From the NCBI RefSeq assembly GCF_013409005.1, contig NZ_JACBZO010000001.1, forward strand, positions 620,001 through 684,000: 64,000 nucleotides of DNA, given 5' to 3'. This DNA is from Demequina lutea. Its GTDB lineage: Bacteria; Actinomycetota; Actinomycetes; Actinomycetales; Demequinaceae. Positions 50,979 to 61,638 of the stretch are shown here, one piece after another. The notes below the pieces were generated by a model that saw nothing but the letters and a program-made list of their open reading frames with translations, had not been told where the DNA came from and did no database searches. Made by a program: the position numbers and the translations under genes. How positions within the stretch are numbered: position 1 is the stretch's first letter; each line of letters begins with the position of its first letter.

Positions 50979-52574
50979 ATGGCAGGCCGAGCGCTTCACC
51001 GTGGCGACGAGGTGGGTGGCTACATCGTCGAACGCCCTCTCGGGTCGGGCGGCTCGGGACAGGTGTACCTCGTGCGCAATGCGGAGGGCGCCGCCGTCGC
51101 GCTCAAGCGCGTTGACGCCCAACACGACGAGGTGGCGGCGGAGCGGTTGCGGCGCGAAGTGAGGGCCCTCATGGCGGTGCGCCACCCGGCCGTGCCCCGC
51201 GTCCTTGACGCCGAGCTTGAGGACGATGACACGTTCGTCGTCTTCGAATTCATCGAAGGCGAATGCCTCGCCGACGAGGTCGCCGCTCGGGGTCCCCTTG
51301 AGGGTGAGGACCTTGCCTACTGCGCCGAGCGAATCGCAGGCGCGCTCGAGGCCGCGCACGCGGCGGGCCTTGTGCACCGAGACGTCACCCCTTCGAACGT
51401 CATGATGTCGCCAGCGGGCGCGGTCCTCATCGACTTTGGGCTCTCGCATCGCGCAGATGACTCGCGTTTGACCAGGGAGGGCCTCGTCAGCGGCACCGCC
51501 GGTTACGTCGCCCCCGAAGTAATCGACGGCGCGGAGCCGGGGGCCGACGCCGACAGGTGGGCGTGGGCCGCGACGATGGCGTTCGCCATGACGGGCAAGG
51601 CGCCATACGGCACGGGGAACAGCGCGATCCGCAAGACTTTGCAGGGCAAATGGTCGGTGCCCGATCTTCCTGGAGCCGAGGTGCTGGCGGCGGCTCTCGA
51701 CCGCAAGGTTGAGGAACGGCCGGGAATGCGGGACATCGTGGCGGCGATGCGCGGCGCGACAGCGATCCTGCCGGTCGAGGCTTTGGCCGCCACCGCCGTG
51801 ATGGAAACCTCCTCCGACGGCACGGAGGTGCTCGCTGTCAATGACCCCGAGCTCAATGACGGCGAGTTCTCGGACGGCGACGACTTCGAAGACGGCTGGC
51901 GAACCGTCGACTTTGACGGCCACGTTCTCAACGACATGGTGTTACCTGGGCGCGAGACCCTCGAGGGCGATCTGGAACTCGCGATGAGGCGGCCCGTCCT
52001 CGTGGCGGCGTGGGCCACTGCGGTCGCCGCGAGTGCCGCGGTGGCACCGTTTGCGGGCGCCGCAGTCGTCATCATCGCCGCGCTCGTCGCGCGCACCGTT
52101 TTTCGCCGCGGCGAGGCCCTGCGCATTGCTCGTGCCAGGCGCGGTGAGCGCCGGCGCGATTCCGTCCTCCACACTCTTGGCGTCCCCTGGCATCTGATCA
52201 GGGCGGCCGCGGAACTGTTGCCCTCGCTGATCGTCGCCGCGCTCATCGGGACGGCGGTGGGAGCGCTCGGTTGGTATTTGGTGTCGATCGGGGCCGTCGC
52301 GACGAGTACCCCCGACGGTCAGGGGTGGGGTCATGCGATCGCCATCGCGGTGGGGCTTCTCGCCTTCGAGGGCGCCTTGTGGTGGGGACTGTGGTCGTGG
52401 ACGACCAGGGAGGGTTCGTACCGAGTCGCGGAGTCGCTTGCTCCCACCAACGGCGTGAGCGGCGCGTGGATCGTCGTGGCGCTCATCATCTTTGGTAGCG
52501 CTTCCCTTGCCGTCTATGTGGGAGCAGATCCGTGGTGGTGGCCGCTTCCCGCGATGCCGCAAAGCGGGGGCTAG
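50979..52574 (+). CDS. Membrane Ser/Thr protein kinase
   Basis: This 531-residue protein has an N-terminal Hanks-type kinase domain (residues about 14-265): glycine loop LGSGGSGQVY, Lys43 in VALKR, HRDVTPSN catalytic loop, DFG in LIDFGLSH, and the activation-segment GTAGYVAPE. An acidic spacer (PELNDGEFSDGDDFEDGW) and about five hydrophobic segments (from VLVAAWATAVAASAAVAPFAG) follow. There is no PASTA region, which distinguishes it from PknB. The target is unknown. The ATG at 50979 is chosen for its position at the kinase domain. Confidence 0.87.
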   Translation: MAGRALHRGDEVGGYIVERPLGSGGSGQVYLVRNAEGAAVALKRVDAQHDEVAAERLRREVRALMAVRHPAVPRVLDAELEDDDTFVVFEFIEGECLADEVAARGPLEGEDLAYCAERIAGALEAAHAAGLVHRDVTPSNVMMSPAGAVLIDFGLSHRADDSRLTREGLVSGTAGYVAPEVIDGAEPGADADRWAWAATMAFAMTGKAPYGTGNSAIRKTLQGKWSVPDLPGAEVLAAALDRKVEERPGMRDIVAAMRGATAILPVEALAATAVMETSSDGTEVLAVNDPELNDGEFSDGDDFEDGWRTVDFDGHVLNDMVLPGRETLEGDLELAMRRPVLVAAWATAVAASAAVAPFAGAAVVIIAALVARTVFRRGEALRIARARRGERRRDSVLHTLGVPWHLIRAAAELLPSLIVAALIGTAVGALGWYLVSIGAVATSTPDGQGWGHAIAIAVGLLAFEGALWWGLWSWTTREGSYRVAESLAPTNGVSGAWIVVALIIFGSASLAVYVGADPWWWPLPAMPQSGG

Positions 52575-52648
52575 CAGGGGCTCGGTCCCCGCTGCGTGGA
52601 ACCGTCCGCGCCTACAATGCGTTGAGTCCACGAGCGAGGGAGACGGCG

Positions 52649-53185
52649 ATGTCAAGCACTGACGCCACTGACGGGGTGGCAACCTCACGAGGCTTTGGCG
52701 CGCGGTGGCAAATCCTCCAGCCGTGGTTGAGTCTGGCGGTGCGGCTCGCGATGGGAATCATCATGATTGCGGCCGCGATCCCCAAGATGATCAACATCGA
52801 CCAGTCGGTGCGCGCTGTCCGCGCCTATCGGCTGCTACCCGAGGCCGTCGTTCCCCTCGTTGGCACAGCCCTTCCGTACCTTGAACTCGTCTTCGGACTC
52901 ATCCTCCTTGTGGGAGTATTCGTCCGTTGGTCAGCGATTGTTTGGCTGGTCCTCATGGCGGCGTTCGTGTTCGGAGTCGCGTGGGCCTGGGCGAAGGGTT
53001 ACAGCATCGACTGCGGCTGTTTTGGCGGCGGCGGTGATGTGGCTGTGGGCACAACCAACTATCCGGAGCATATGCTCGAGCGTGCAGGATTTGTGGCCTT
53101 GGGTGTCTTCCTGCTTGTCTTTCCCCGTACGCACGCGTCTCTCGACGCGTGGATGAAGGGTGAACCCCTCTTTTCCCGTCCCTGA
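52649..53185 (+). CDS. MauE/DoxX-family membrane protein
   Basis: This 178-residue protein has four membrane helices (LSLAVRLAMGIIMIAAAIPK first) and a conserved CxC in YSIDCGCFGGG, as in MauE proteins, which support disulfide formation in exported enzymes. Two DsbA-like genes follow 21 bp and then 50 bp later, so the three form a probable envelope thiol-oxidation operon. MauE may re-oxidise the DsbA-like proteins, an inference from gene order. Confidence 0.82.
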   Translation: MSSTDATDGVATSRGFGARWQILQPWLSLAVRLAMGIIMIAAAIPKMINIDQSVRAVRAYRLLPEAVVPLVGTALPYLELVFGLILLVGVFVRWSAIVWLVLMAAFVFGVAWAWAKGYSIDCGCFGGGGDVAVGTTNYPEHMLERAGFVALGVFLLVFPRTHASLDAWMKGEPLFSRP

Positions 53186-53206
53186 TGAGCGCCAAGGAGT
53201 CGTCAC

Positions 53207-54034
53207 ATGGCTAGCAAGACCCCGCAGTCCGGCAACACACCGCAGTCCGACAAGGTGGCCGTGGCCAAGAAGAAGGCCCAGTCCCAGGTCCACGCCCAAC
53301 AGCGTCGCGCGCTCGTCGTGTGGATCGTCATCGGCGTGGTCGTGGTGGGTCTGTTTGCCGCCCTGATCGCATACATCGTGCGTCAAGGCAACGTGTCCAG
53401 CGTCGCCACGACTCCTGGTCAATTGAATCCCGCGATCGCGACCACCAATGGCGGCTTTGGCGTGGGTGCGTCGGGCGTTGTAGGTGGCAAGGACCTCAGC
53501 ACCTCGCACGTGCGACTCGACATCTACTTCGACTACATGTGCCCCATTTGTGGCGAGTTTGAGCAGTACCGTGGCGCCGAGGTCGACGCGCTCCGTAAGG
53601 CTGGCACGGCAGACGTGTACTACCACCCGATTTCGATCCTCGACGGCTCGTCCTCAGGCACCCAGTACTCGACCCGTGCGGCATCCGCAGGCGCGTTAAT
53701 CGCTCAGGACGCGCCCGACAAGTTCTTGGCATTCACCACGGCGATGTTTGTCAACCAGCCCAAGGAGAACTCCACGGGACTCACCGAGGCGCAGATTCAG
53801 GCGATCGCCACCGCCGCGGGCGTGCCCGCTGACGTGGTCGCCAAGATCCCCGCTCTCGCGTACACCTCATGGGTCCGCAGCGCGACGGAGAAGGCAAGCG
53901 TCGACGGTGTGGCGGGAACCCCGACCCTGGCGCTCAACGGCGTCATTCAGGACCCAAGCAAGAACAAGGACGACATCAACTGGAGCGTCGCCGGCTCAAT
54001 CACGACGGCCATCAACAAGGCGGCGGGCAAGTAG
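53207..54034 (+). CDS. DsbA-like membrane-anchored thioredoxin-fold protein (1)
   Basis: This 275-residue protein has a Lys-rich cytoplasmic N-terminus, one anchor (WIVIGVVVVGLFAALIAYIV, about 39-58) and an exported DSBA domain with active site CPIC (Cys112, Cys115) in DYMCPICGEF and the cis-Pro loop GTPTLALNG. It probably oxidises or isomerises disulfides in exported proteins. It is paralogous to the next gene. Confidence 0.88.
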   Translation: MASKTPQSGNTPQSDKVAVAKKKAQSQVHAQQRRALVVWIVIGVVVVGLFAALIAYIVRQGNVSSVATTPGQLNPAIATTNGGFGVGASGVVGGKDLSTSHVRLDIYFDYMCPICGEFEQYRGAEVDALRKAGTADVYYHPISILDGSSSGTQYSTRAASAGALIAQDAPDKFLAFTTAMFVNQPKENSTGLTEAQIQAIATAAGVPADVVAKIPALAYTSWVRSATEKASVDGVAGTPTLALNGVIQDPSKNKDDINWSVAGSITTAINKAAGK

Positions 54035-54084
54035 TGGCGCGCAGCGACTAGCTGGCCCCAAAGGGCCTGGCGAGGGGGGAGACC

Positions 54085-54885
54085 ATGAACGACAAGACGG
54101 CCGCGAACGCCGCGGCAACTCTGGCCAAGAGGCAGGCCCAAGCCCAGGTCGACGCCCAAAAGCGACGGGCCGCCGTCATCTGGATCGTCGTTGGCGTGAT
54201 CGTGGTGGGGCTCATCGGCACGCTCGTGGCGTTCATCGTGCGTCAGGGCGCGGTCGCCGACGTCTCAGTTGCGGGACCCTCCGGCGCGCCCGTCGTGAGC
54301 AATACTGACGGCTTTGGCGTGGGAAGCAGCGGGGTCGTGGGCAAGGACCTCGATCCGAGCCGTGTGAGGCTCGATGTCTACTTCGACTTCATTTGCCCGT
54401 ACTGCGCGCTCTTCGAAAAGACTCAAGCGGCGACCCTCGACGACCTCCGGTCCCAGGGCATCGTCGATGTGTACTACCACCCGCTCGCGTACCTCGACGA
54501 TGCATCGTCTGGCACCAAGTATTCGACGCGAGCGGCATCGGCCGCGGCGCTCGTCGCCCAGGAATCCCCGGAGTCGTTCGTTGCCTTCCTGCAGCAACTC
54601 ATGGAGCATCAGCCCGCGGAGGGCTCGACGGGTCTTCCCGACCAGCAAATCCAGTCGTTGGCATCCGCCGCGGGGGTGCCCGATGCGATCGTGGCCAAGA
54701 TTCCTGACCAGGGCTACGCCGCGTGGGTGCGCAGTTCGACCGAGGCGGCAAACAAGGATGGCGTGATGTACACGCCTTCCTTGGGATTCAGCGGCGTCAT
54801 CCAAGACCCGACGGACCCCGCGAGCGTTCAGTGGAGCCAAGAGGGGGCGCTCCGCCAAGCCATCATGGAGCGCGCCGCTGGCTAA
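54085..54885 (+). CDS. DsbA-like membrane-anchored thioredoxin-fold protein (2)
   Basis: This 266-residue paralogue has an anchor at about 31-52 and active site CPYC (Cys104, Cys107) in DFICPYCALF. The cis-Pro loop is YTPSLGFSG. It is about as long as the preceding protein, with the same N-terminal Lys/Ala/Gln helix, so the pair arose by tandem duplication. The differing active-site dipeptide (PY versus PI) implies different redox potentials. Confidence 0.88.
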   Translation: MNDKTAANAAATLAKRQAQAQVDAQKRRAAVIWIVVGVIVVGLIGTLVAFIVRQGAVADVSVAGPSGAPVVSNTDGFGVGSSGVVGKDLDPSRVRLDVYFDFICPYCALFEKTQAATLDDLRSQGIVDVYYHPLAYLDDASSGTKYSTRAASAAALVAQESPESFVAFLQQLMEHQPAEGSTGLPDQQIQSLASAAGVPDAIVAKIPDQGYAAWVRSSTEAANKDGVMYTPSLGFSGVIQDPTDPASVQWSQEGALRQAIMERAAG

Positions 54886-55261
54886 CTGCCAGCAGGCCCG
54901 ACATCGGCGCTCCACATGACTGGGTGGACACCATGACCGTCCGCAGGCGCATCGCCGGAATAGCGCAAACGGTCAAGGAGTACGACATGCAGTTGTCCGC
55001 TCAACTGCCACTGTCCGCCTGGGAGCCCGAGCCCGGCTACGAGGCGATCTCGGAACTGATCGACAGCGGCGTTGCCGTACGAGACGATGGGGCGATTGGT
55101 GGCAAAGTTGATCCTGACGGGAGCAACGGAACCCCAGGAACACCTGATCGCGATGCCGATCATGTACCGCGGATCAGTCCGCTAGTCCGCCGAGTGCCGT
55201 GGCTCACAGTCACGTGTGACATCCCGTACACGGGTATCCTTGTGCGGGCCCTCAGGGCTCT

Positions 55262-55334
55262 GCTGGCATGGCGCAATTGGTAGCGCACCCGACTTGTAAT
55301 CGGGCGGTTGCGGGTTCAAGTCCCGCTGCCAGCT
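55262..55334 (+). tRNA. tRNA-Thr (UGU anticodon)
   Basis: The 73-nt cloverleaf has acceptor GCTGGCA/TGCCAGC and discriminator T. The D arm contains AATTGGTAG, the anticodon stem CCCGA/TCGGG has loop CTTGTAA (anticodon TGT), and the T arm is GCGGGTTCAAGTCCCGC. CCA is not encoded. Confidence 0.95.
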
Positions 55335-55518
55335 CTCTCACACGCGGGAGTGATGTTTGTCACAGGGACGTGCTTGCGCGTCATTGTTGGGGCATTTGTC
55401 ACTCTCAAGCATCGGAATAGTTCTGTCGATCACTTCGCCAAGGCTGTTCAGACCCCAGTTGTGGTGCCACCCGGAAGGGGGTGGTGCTTGAACTCATACC
55501 GAAGGGAAAGCCAAGATC

Positions 55519-55947
55519 ATGGCTAAGAAGAAGAATTCGCGCAAGGTGCTCGCTGTTGCGCTCGGCATCATGGGCATTGCCGGACTCAGCGTCGCGTCCG
55601 CATCGTCGTTGCCCGTAACTGCCGGTAACGAGGTTGCAATCGGTGTTGACACGTTCGCACCGTGTGACAGCGATGGCGTCAAGGTCGACTACACATATGC
55701 CAAGGACACCGCGACCATCCCAGTCACCTCGGGCTACATAATTTCGAAGGTGACGGTGTCCGGCATCAGCACGAATTGCGATGGGAAGGACATCAGGCTG
55801 ACTCTCGCCGACAGCACAGATGCCCCAATCTTCACCACGGGCCCCACGCAGATCGGCGCCAGCGCCACCACGTTCGTCTACGACGCGACGTCCGACCTAA
55901 TTGACATCTCGAAGGACCTCGGCAAGGTGACCGTCATCATCGGCTAA
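55519..55947 (+). CDS. Small exported protein, probable substrate of the adjacent SipW-like peptidase
   Basis: This 142-residue protein has the signal KKKNSRKVLAVALGIMG continuing to SVASAS, the K/R-rich plus GIAGL form seen in SipW-dependent (TasA/camelysin) precursors. One beta-rich domain with two Cys (FAPCDSDG, STNCDGKD) follows. The mature N-terminus (SLPVTAGNEVAIGVDTFAPC) resembles the segment following the third membrane helix of the next protein. The ATG is preceded by GAAGGGAAAG. It probably forms a surface or fibre subunit; that is inferred from the family resemblance. Confidence 0.7.
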   Translation: MAKKKNSRKVLAVALGIMGIAGLSVASASSLPVTAGNEVAIGVDTFAPCDSDGVKVDYTYAKDTATIPVTSGYIISKVTVSGISTNCDGKDIRLTLADSTDAPIFTTGPTQIGASATTFVYDATSDLIDISKDLGKVTVIIG

Positions 55948-55983
55948 GTGCCGCTGAGCGACGAAGCATACTGACCGGATCAC

Positions 55984-57588
55984 GTGGAGATTCGACGATT
56001 CATAGATACCGGCGAGTGGACCACTCGCCGGTATCTGTCGTTGCTTGGAAGCGTCCTGATCTGGGCCATCGTTGCGATTGACGGGTGGTACATGTGGCCC
56101 ACGCAGTTGGGCGGAGACACCTCCTTCGTCGTGGTCTCAGGGCATTCGATGGAACCCACCTATTTCACCGGCGACCTTGTGATCGCCCGCAAGATGACGC
56201 CGAGCGTCGGTGACGTGATCGTCTACGCGCCGGCAAGCCTCGGCGGTTCGCAAATTGTTCACCGCATCATCGGAGGCAATGCCACCGACGGCTGGAAGAT
56301 GCAGGGCGACAACAACAACTTTGTTGACCCGTTCACCCCCAAGGGGAGCGAGGTCAAGGGCGTGGTGCTGGTGCACTACGCCAAATTCGGGCGGGTCACC
56401 ATCCTCCTGCTAAACCCCATGGTGTGGGCGTTTGTTCTGCTTGCGGCCATGGTCCTGTTGCTCTGGTTCACGGGTGACGACTGTGAAGAGCGACATGACG
56501 ACGACGAGAACAAAGGCAATGGCAAGGGCGAGGGCGAAGGCGACCCGGAACGGGAAGCCGAAGAAGAGCTTGACCTGATAGACCGCGTGGTCGAAGGCAC
56601 CGAGGCCGCCGTCGCGCGCATGGTCGCCTCCGGCGTCGAAGCGGGGGCCGCGGCGCTCTCCGTGCTGACGCGTCCCTCTCCCGCCCCCCGCCACGCCGCG
56701 ACGGCGCCGCGCCACAGAGCGCCCGCGTTGCTCCGCGGTTCCGCGATTGTCGCCTTGTTGGGCCTGCTGACGATTTATGGGTCGTCGACCGCATCCGCGT
56801 CACAACTGATCGTGAAAACCGGCGACCAGGTCTCGGTCATGACTGTCGAGAAGTGCGTGACTCACACCCTCACCGCAACCACGGCGACGCAAACCACCGG
56901 AAACCACTATGCCGCTGTTGAGATCGGCAACATCGATCCGGCATGCCAGGACCTGTCGATTACCGTGAACTTGTATCAGGCCAACGGCACGCCCATAACA
57001 ACCGGATCCGGCACCGTCACGGGCACGTCAACCAAGGTGCCGGTCGTGGGCACCTATCAGCGGCAAAAGGTTGGCACAGTGATTGTCAAGATCAATGGCT
57101 GGCTGTTCGTGGCCGCGTGGGGCGAAGCCTCGACGACGCCGCCCTTCCCGTCCGTGGGCAACTGTGATGGCGTGCTTATCTCTACTGGCCAGTTGCTGAC
57201 GGGCAACAAGTGCGCCCTGACTTGGAACAGCAGTGTGGGTACGGCGGGGACGAGTTCGGGACGGATCAACGCGATCGGTGTCTTCGTGAAAACGGAGTTC
57301 GCTGACTATGACTACACGACCCAGGGCGCTACCACGTGGCGGTTCACCCTGGATCTGACCGGACTCCCCAACTTGAACTGGATTGGGGGCCTCAGTAGTG
57401 GCTACTACATCTACTCCCACACGTCCGGCAACGACAACATCGTCCTAGCTCCGGGGGAGACGTGTCTCAACCCCGCCTCTGTGACGTTCCAAGAAGCCAA
57501 TCCAAGTAGCGATGGAACCTCCTCGTTCGTCCTGTCCACCACATACCTACCCGGTTGGGATCAGTGGCTCATCTGTCCCACGTCGTAG
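55984..57588 (+). CDS. SipW-type signal peptidase fused to an exported substrate-like domain
   Basis: This 534-residue protein has an S26 signal peptidase at residues 1-165, with TM1 about 20-38, catalytic Ser55 in SGHSMEP, and His93 in QIVHRII in place of the Lys of classical LepB, the ER/SipW type. TM2 is about 138-162. A charged linker (about 165-200) and Pro/Ala region follow. A second signal-like hydrophobic stretch (ALLRGSAIVALLGLLTIYG, about 249-266, ending SSTASAS) leads into a roughly 265-residue exported beta domain starting QLIVKTGDQVSVMTVEKC, which mirrors the neighbouring small exported protein. The GTG start is 36 bp after that gene. Normal SipW proteins end near residue 190. 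Confidence 0.82.
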   Translation: MEIRRFIDTGEWTTRRYLSLLGSVLIWAIVAIDGWYMWPTQLGGDTSFVVVSGHSMEPTYFTGDLVIARKMTPSVGDVIVYAPASLGGSQIVHRIIGGNATDGWKMQGDNNNFVDPFTPKGSEVKGVVLVHYAKFGRVTILLLNPMVWAFVLLAAMVLLLWFTGDDCEERHDDDENKGNGKGEGEGDPEREAEEELDLIDRVVEGTEAAVARMVASGVEAGAAALSVLTRPSPAPRHAATAPRHRAPALLRGSAIVALLGLLTIYGSSTASASQLIVKTGDQVSVMTVEKCVTHTLTATTATQTTGNHYAAVEIGNIDPACQDLSITVNLYQANGTPITTGSGTVTGTSTKVPVVGTYQRQKVGTVIVKINGWLFVAAWGEASTTPPFPSVGNCDGVLISTGQLLTGNKCALTWNSSVGTAGTSSGRINAIGVFVKTEFADYDYTTQGATTWRFTLDLTGLPNLNWIGGLSSGYYIYSHTSGNDNIVLAPGETCLNPASVTFQEANPSSDGTSSFVLSTTYLPGWDQWLICPTS

Positions 57589-57634
57589 AGAACCGCGAGC
57601 CGTCACGAGCCGGGTGCGGGCGGCGGAGGCTGGG

Positions 57635-58303
57635 TTAGGCGTTTGCCCACCGGATGGCGGCGACACCCTGCTGTTCGAGCAACGCGTTCGCACGTGAAAA
57701 CGGCCTGGACCCAAAGAACCCCCGCGAGGCGCTGAGCGGGCTCGGATGGGCCGACTCGATACGAGGCACGTCGCCGAGCATCGGCGCCAGATTCTGCGCG
57801 TCGCGGCCCCACAGGATCGCGACGAGCGGCCCTCCGCGTGCCACCAACGTGCGGATCGCGTGCTCGGTGAACTCCTCCCATCCCTTGCCCCGATGGGAAC
57901 CTGGCGCGCCAGGAGCGACGGTGAGGCACCTGTTGAGCAGCATCACACCTTGATCGGCCCACGGCGTGAGGTCCCCGGTGATCAGCCGCTCGCCCGTGTC
58001 GGACTCGAGCTCGCGCGCGATGTTGGAAAGCGAGCGCGGCATCGGGCGGCCGGGAGAGACCGAAAACGAGAGTCCCATGGCGTCGCCAGGCGTGGGGTAG
58101 GGGTCCTGGCCGACGATCAGCACCCGTACGTCGGCCAGCGGGCGGGTGAACGAGTTGAGGATCGCGCGGGACTCGGGAAGGTACGTGCGCCCCTCCGCGA
58201 GCTCGGCTCTGAGAAAGCTCCCGAGCTCCGCCAGCGTCGGCGCCATCGGCTCGAGGGCCACGGCCCAGTCGGGGGCGACCTGTGATTTCCATGCCTCGGA
58301 CAT
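57635..58303 (-). CDS. ung: Uracil-DNA glycosylase, family 1
   Basis: This 222-residue enzyme has the catalytic water-activating Asp67 in VGQDPYP, the uracil-binding [10 protein letters not shown] and LLNRCLTV, and the C-terminal DNA-intercalation loop [14 protein letters not shown]. It removes uracil from DNA to start base-excision repair. All active-site motifs are intact. Confidence 0.94.
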   Translation of the reverse strand: MSEAWKSQVAPDWAVALEPMAPTLAELGSFLRAELAEGRTYLPESRAILNSFTRPLADVRVLIVGQDPYPTPGDAMGLSFSVSPGRPMPRSLSNIARELESDTGERLITGDLTPWADQGVMLLNRCLTVAPGAPGSHRGKGWEEFTEHAIRTLVARGGPLVAILWGRDAQNLAPMLGDVPRIESAHPSPLSASRGFFGSRPFSRANALLEQQGVAAIRWANA

Positions 58304-58388
58304 GCCTCCAGACTAACGACGCCGCCGCACGCGAACAGGGGGCGCATTCGCAAATGACAACCATGTGATTCGCGGGTACCCTGGAGCC

Positions 58389-58685
58389 ATGTCAGCAGTC
58401 TCCGCACCCCTTGCCTCGACCGAGGCGACGCCCCTCAGCGAGCGCGACGCGAGGATTCTCGACTTCGAGCGTCAGTGGTGGAAGTTCGCCGGCGCCAAGG
58501 AAGACAGCGTTCGCGACCTCTTCCAGATGTCCGCAACGGAGTATTACCAGGTGCTGAACTCGTTGATCGACTCGCACTCGGCACTCGCGCACGACCCGAT
58601 GCTGGTCAAGAGGCTACGCAGAATGCGTGCGTCCAGGCAGCGCGGCCGTGCGAGCCGTTCGCTGCATTCCTCGACCCTGGGGTAA
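58389..58685 (+). CDS. DUF3263-family protein
   Basis: This 98-residue actinobacterial protein has the core LSERDARILDFERQWWKFAGAKEDSV followed by YYQVLNSLIDSHSALAHDPMLVKRLRR (positions about 58434-58625). It is a small HTH-like fold of unknown role. It is divergent from ung and 9 bp upstream of the LytR_C gene, an arrangement common in Actinobacteria. Confidence 0.85.
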   Translation: MSAVSAPLASTEATPLSERDARILDFERQWWKFAGAKEDSVRDLFQMSATEYYQVLNSLIDSHSALAHDPMLVKRLRRMRASRQRGRASRSLHSSTLG

Positions 58686-58694
58686 CCTTTCCCC

Positions 58695-59297
58695 GTGCCG
58701 TCTTATCCAGTCGACGAGTTCGACAACTCGCTGTCCGAACGCAGTCCCATGGGCGTGCACCGCAAAGGCAAGAGCATCGTCATGGCGATCGTTGCCCCGC
58801 TCCTCGTGTTCATCGGAGCAGGAGCCGTCGCGTATGGCGTCGTCGTGTACCTGTGGGCGCAAAATGGGGGTTCGGGATTGCCGCCACTCGGCAACATCGC
58901 GGTGCCCACCATTACGCAGACCGCCGTCGTTGGACCGACCGACGGCCTCGTGACGGTTTCGCCGTCACCTTCGCCGTCTCCCTCGCCGTCGCCGACGCCG
59001 ACGCCGACCGCGGAGCCCGTCCATCATGACGCGAAGGTCGTCGTCCTCAACGGGGCCCGGATCGCGGGCCTTGCGGGTAAAAGTGCGGACACGATCAAGG
59101 CCGGTGGCTTCACGGCCGTCACGACGGGAAACATGTCGAGCAATCTCCCGAAGGCGAACACCGTGAGGTACTCCGATCCGATCTACGCCACCACGGCGCA
59201 GCAGGTCGCGACCTTGCTGGGGATCACCGCGGTCGAACAGGGAACGACGCCCGAGGGCAACATCTCTGTCATTCTCGTCACGGACCCGGCCAAGTAG
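58695..59297 (+). CDS. Membrane protein with LytR_C domain
   Basis: This 200-residue protein has a cytoplasmic N-terminus, one membrane anchor (IVMAIVAPLLVFIGAGAVAYGVV, about 29-51), an exported Ser/Pro-Thr/Pro repeat stalk (SPSPSPSPSPTPTPT), and a C-terminal LytR_C domain (KVVVLNGARIAGLAGKSAD, then VRYSDPIYATTAQQVATLL). Such proteins act at the cell wall, but the molecular function is not known. The GTG start is 58695. Confidence 0.85.
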   Translation: MPSYPVDEFDNSLSERSPMGVHRKGKSIVMAIVAPLLVFIGAGAVAYGVVVYLWAQNGGSGLPPLGNIAVPTITQTAVVGPTDGLVTVSPSPSPSPSPSPTPTPTAEPVHHDAKVVVLNGARIAGLAGKSADTIKAGGFTAVTTGNMSSNLPKANTVRYSDPIYATTAQQVATLLGITAVEQGTTPEGNISVILVTDPAK

Positions 59298-59351
59298 CGA
59301 GAATTCCTCGTTCGCGCTGCGCTTCGCCGCGCGCGAAAAACGCCGCCACTA

Positions 59352-59378
59352 TTTGCACTCTCACCCGGAGAGTGCCAA
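59352..59378. promoter_or_regulatory. CIRCE-like element (HrcA operator) 1
   Basis: TTTGCACTC and GAGTGCCAA are separated by nine bases. This is one mismatch per arm from the CIRCE consensus. Confidence 0.85.
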
Positions 59379-59385
59379 GATCGGA

Positions 59386-59412
59386 TTAGCACTCTGCTAC
59401 CTAGAGTGCTAA
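59386..59412. promoter_or_regulatory. CIRCE element (HrcA operator) 2, perfect
   Basis: TTAGCACTC-N9-GAGTGCTAA is an exact CIRCE match, eight bases after the first copy and about 115 bp before the groEL start. The pair implies tight HrcA repression and heat-shock induction. Confidence 0.95.
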
Positions 59413-61152
<1,740 letters not shown>

Positions 61153-61169
61153 TCCACAGCTGACATACG

Positions 61170-61206
61170 CGAAGGGCCCCGAGGAGCGATCCTCGGGGCC
61201 CTTCGT
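61170..61206 (+). terminator. Terminator after groEL
   Basis: A perfect stem, CGAAGGGCCCCGAGG and its complement with an AGCGAT loop, lies 18 bp after the stop. Confidence 0.88.
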
Positions 61207-61253
61207 CGTCGATCGGGGTCGTTGCGGAAAGCCCCTCAACCCTGCACCCGCGA

Positions 61254-61345
61254 CGCTGCGAACCAAATTGGCGCCCGACAGGCCGTGGAGCGGGCTCCGG
61301 TCCCGCATCGGTCAGCGTGTCGCTGTCGAGACTGGTTCGTAGTTG
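61254..61345. repeat. 92-bp intergenic inverted-repeat element (copy 2)
   Basis: The left end CGCTGCGAACCAA and right end CTGGTTCGTAGTTG correspond to the ends of the 91-bp element at 41145-41235, in opposite orientation. Internal similarity includes CAAATTGGCGCC against CAATCTGGCGCC and a shared CGTGTCG. The rest up to 61411 is GC-rich with no gene. Confidence 0.6.
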
Positions 61346-61411
61346 CGCGCCCCGCGCGAGGGCGAGGGGCGAGGGGCGTTGCGAGCGGTGCAAGGCGCTC
61401 GGCCCCGGGCC

Positions 61412-61636
61412 TTAGGGAATGTCCGTGAGCGTCTTTTCGATCGTGGCGAGGCGAGTGTCGATGGCGTCGAGGCGTTCGGCCATCTTGGTGTTCGCGTCGG
61501 CGCTGGCGCGTAGCGCGTCGGTCAGGTTGGTTTGTGCCCTTGCCCGCGGCGACGTCAAGACTCTCAGGGAGCCCATGACCGCCCAGCCCGCGGTTCCGAC
61601 AATGGCGATCCAACCAAACCAGGGGATTGAATCCAT
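61412..61636 (-). CDS. Small membrane protein with coiled-coil tail
   Basis: This 74-residue protein has one N-terminal hydrophobic helix (WFGWIAIVGTAGWAVMGSLRVL) and a heptad-like C-terminus (NTKMAERLDAIDTRLATIEKTL). It lies 2 bp downstream of the HTH regulator gene and is probably co-transcribed. It has no recognised family. The regulator pairing suggests it is the regulated membrane component. Confidence 0.65.
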   Translation of the reverse strand: MDSIPWFGWIAIVGTAGWAVMGSLRVLTSPRARAQTNLTDALRASADANTKMAERLDAIDTRLATIEKTLTDIP

Positions 61637-61638
61637 GG

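Noticed and set aside
54933-55283. Open frame of about 116 codons (starting MTVRRRIAGI) after the second DsbA-like gene
   Set aside because: It has no recognisable family and runs into the tRNA-Thr gene, so it is most likely a chance frame in high-GC DNA.
55441-55500. Possible regulatory hairpin before the small exported-protein gene (GCCACCC...GGGTGG)
   Set aside because: Only about six base pairs form, too weak to call without comparative support.
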